Of a stretch of 64,000 bases of DNA, positions 62,962 to 64,000 are shown piece after piece (position 1 is the first letter of the stretch; each line of letters starts with the position of its first letter). Source of the DNA: an uncultured Bacteroidales bacterium (lineage in GTDB: Bacteria; Bacteroidota; Bacteroidia; Bacteroidales; Muribaculaceae); contig CACXLJ010000016.1 in NCBI GenBank assembly GCA_902768435.1, forward strand, positions 101,404 through 165,403, read 5' to 3'. The notes beneath the pieces are model-generated. The model was not told the DNA's origin. It did no database searches and was given only the letters and a program-made list of their open reading frames with translations. A program made the position numbers and the translations under genes.

Positions 62962-63080
62962 TTTGAGCAACCGACCGCGTAAGTGGCCGGTTGTTTTGTT
63001 ATGTGGGTGCACCGAGCTTGCTCGAGAGCAACTGCATAACAAAACAACCGAAAGATTGCGCAAGCAATCGGTTGCTCAAA
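62962..63080. repeat. Nested inverted repeat next to tRNA-Ser
   Basis: Outer arms TTTGAGCAACCGA (62962-62974) and TCGGTTGCTCAAA (63068-63080) pair over 13 bp. Inner arms CGGTTGTTTTGTTATG (62988-63003) and CATAACAAAACAACCG (63035-63050) pair over 16 bp. Two smaller palindromes, TTGCTC-GA-GAGCAA (63018-63031) and GATTGC-GCAA-GCAATC (63054-63069), sit inside. Confidence 0.85.
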
Positions 63081-63084
63081 GGCA
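63014..63084. repeat. 71-bp direct repeat, copy 1
   Basis: It begins GAGCTTGCTCGAGAGCAACT and ends GGTTGCTCAAAGGCA. Copy 2 at 63219-63289 differs at one base (C to T at the ACAAAACAACC/ACAAAATAACC position). Confidence 0.9.
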
Positions 63085-63180
63085 TCCTCCTCCCTCAAGA
63101 AAGGCGGAGCGTCAGCGAGCCAATCTTGTCCTCACCCTCAGGGTGCCGTTGCGGCCTTGATTGAAGAGCTTCCCCATATC

Positions 63181-63218
63181 CAAGATGCACGAGCGAATGC
63201 GAGTGAATCTTGTTCTCT
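63181..63218. repeat. Direct repeat with tRNA-tail-like end, copy 1
   Basis: CAAGATGCACGAGCGAATGC followed by GAGTGAATCTTGTTCTCT; the last part matches the tRNA-Ser 3' region GAATCTTGTCCTCTC with one difference. Copy 2 is at 63309-63347. Confidence 0.85.
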
Positions 63219-63289
63219 GAGCTTGCTCGAGAGCAACTGCATAACAAAATAACCGAAAGATTGCGCAAGCAATCGGTTGCTCAAAGGCA
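63219..63289. repeat. 71-bp direct repeat, copy 2
   Basis: Same 71 bp as 63014-63084 with one substitution. Unlike copy 1 it lacks the left arms of the large inverted repeat, so it cannot form the long stem on its own. Confidence 0.9.
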
Positions 63290-63308
63290 GCGCCCCCGCG
63301 GGAGCGCG

Positions 63309-63347
63309 CAAGATGCACGAGCGAATGCGAGTGAATCTTGTCCTCTC
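63309..63347. repeat. Direct repeat with tRNA-tail-like end, copy 2
   Basis: Same sequence as 63181-63218, here with a tail identical to the tRNA-Ser T-arm/acceptor end (GAATCTTGTCCTCTC). Further tail-like pieces lie at 63121-63134 and 63384-63397. Confidence 0.85.
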
Positions 63348-63491
63348 TCTGGGTGCCTAGTGCAGCCGACATCCAACACCAGTTAATCTTGTCCTTCTCC
63401 TTCAGGGACCGTCAATGTCAATGAAACTGTTTTCATTTACGATGTTTGACGTTGCAAAACAATTACAAAGTTTTGACGCCGCCAAAAATTT

Positions 63492-63890
63492 TCAATCAAA
63501 AAGTGATTTTTGCTGTCTGATTTGCTCCATTTCGTCCACAGTGCCTAAAACTTTCGGACGAAGTGAGTTGATTTTCTGCCGATGTTTCTCCATCTTCATC
63601 GGGTCCATATCCAGCAGATCAATATAAAGACAGATGAGTTTCACTTGTTGGTCACGTGGATGAAGGGCTTGCCGCTGGCGCATATCTTGAACCAAGTCCA
63701 AGGCTTCAGCCTCAATAGCGTCAAGATTTTTTTGCGCTTCCTCCAGCAAGCGCTTGCGGTTCTCGGCTGTAGCTCTATAGCCCCCAGCCACATCACGATC
63801 ATAATGCCTCTTTAGGTTGTCCCGACGCATGCGCTTGAAGCGGTAGTCGTTGACCTGGTCGATGATTTTGATGATTTCAGACTTCTCCAT
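63492..63890 (-). CDS. Unknown helical protein
   Basis: 132 residues from MEKSEIIKIIDQVNDYRFKRMRR. It is strongly charged, rich in Lys, Arg, Glu and Gln, and predicted almost entirely helical (RATAENRKRLLEEAQKNLDAIEAEALDLVQDMRQRQ); no signal or membrane segment. I do not recognise the family. Its start overlaps the end of the upstream BRCT gene by 14 bp, so the two are co-transcribed. An upstream in-frame ATG 24 codons earlier lies inside that gene and is rejected. Confidence 0.65.
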   Translation of the reverse strand: MEKSEIIKIIDQVNDYRFKRMRRDNLKRHYDRDVAGGYRATAENRKRLLEEAQKNLDAIEAEALDLVQDMRQRQALHPRDQQVKLICLYIDLLDMDPMKMEKHRQKINSLRPKVLGTVDEMEQIRQQKSLFD

Positions 63891-64000
63891 AGTTGAGTAT
63901 TTGTTTGAGTTCTTCTTCGTAGATAATGCGGATGTCGTACCCTTCTGCTCTGAGGGCCTCAATCTTCTTCACTTTTGCAGGGCCTGCACCTTGCCCCATC
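63877..64000 (-). CDS. C-terminal fragment of a BRCT-domain protein, 5' truncated
   Basis: The frame runs from the right window edge to a TGA at 63879-63877. The visible 40 residues, MGQGAGPAKVKKIEALRAEG followed by YDIRIIYEEELKQIL, resemble the end of a BRCT domain, as found at the C terminus of DNA polymerase III epsilon-like exonucleases. The rest of the gene is outside the window, so the full function is unknown. Confidence 0.6.
   Translation of the reverse strand, partial: MGQGAGPAKVKKIEALRAEGYDIRIIYEEELKQILNYGEV

Larger units (their letters stand above)
62960..63491. other. 532-bp repeat-rich region after tRNA-Ser
   Basis: No gene is convincing. It consists of nested inverted repeats, a 71-bp direct repeat, a second direct repeat of about 38 bp, and several copies resembling the 3' tail of the preceding tRNA (see the separate repeat entries). 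No integrase is visible. Confidence 0.7.

Noticed and set aside
62960..63400. Repeat island considered as CRISPR or as a complete integrated element
   Set aside because: Repeats are uneven in length and spacing, no cas or integrase gene is present, and the open frames in it are short and repeat-derived.

Overview
The window reads as a chromosome segment of a gut-type, anaerobic Bacteroidota, order Bacteroidales. Three things point there: promoters of the form TTG/TTTG - about 20 bp - TAnnTTTG in front of most transcription units, A/T-rich translation leaders without strong Shine-Dalgarno sites, and gene content typical of the order (TonB-type receptors, PnuT with a TPP riboswitch, NrfHA, KDO/lipid A genes, Bacteroidales lipoprotein families). 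A Muribaculaceae-like genome is possible, but the family cannot be fixed from sequence alone.

Region 1 (1-5.4 kb): the 3' part of an NRPS-like gene ending in adenylation, carrier and thioester-reductase domains; a MATE exporter; a divergent GntP-type permease. Region 2 (5.5-20.2 kb), the metabolic centrepiece: one 15-gene operon, atoD-kal-kce-kdd-kamA-kamB-kamC-kamD-kamE-atoA-crt-hbd-bcd-etfB-etfA, closed by a strong terminator. It encodes lysine fermentation to acetate, butyrate and ammonia (lysine 2,3-aminomutase, B12-dependent 5,6-aminomutase and its putative reactivase, dehydrogenase, cleavage enzyme, ammonia-lyase), joined to the crotonase/HBD/BCD-Etf steps that also make butyrate from acetoacetyl-CoA. 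A short-chain fatty acid transporter (atoE, 29.7 kb) lies nearby and could move the product.

Region 3 (20.3-31.3 kb): envelope and housekeeping genes: an LTA-synthase-like phosphotransferase, exonuclease III, a GNAT/DUF2007 pair, a small lipoprotein, MltG, a Fic protein with two palindromes at its promoter, LpxB, an HD protein, AtoE and tRNA-Leu. Region 4 (31.4-38.4 kb): a TPP riboswitch driving an outer-membrane receptor and PnuT (thiamine uptake), then nrfH-nrfA-resB-ccsA (ammonifying nitrite reductase with cytochrome c assembly proteins). Region 5 (38.4-46.7 kb): a glycosyltransferase, a kdsA-manA-rpe-like-kdsC-rluA run, a DUF4923-type lipoprotein and a serine hydrolase. Region 6 (46.8-58.4 kb): EttA, a repeat-rich intergenic region, a unit of polyprenol-phosphate mannosyltransferase, dihydroorotase, Ca2+ P-type ATPase and beta-propeller protein, then a beta-helix lipoprotein and two poorly known proteins. 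Region 7 (58.5-64 kb): a membrane protein, an ECF sigma / membrane protein / secreted protein / outer-membrane barrel set, tRNA-Ser followed by an island of repeats containing copies of the tRNA 3' tail, a small unknown gene and the end of a BRCT-domain gene.

The most unusual non-coding signals are the tRNA-Ser repeat island, CTAG arrays phased at 9 bp in two intergenic regions, a 7-bp tandem array, twin palindromes 33 bp apart upstream of fic, and two hairpins flanking kamA inside the lysine operon.
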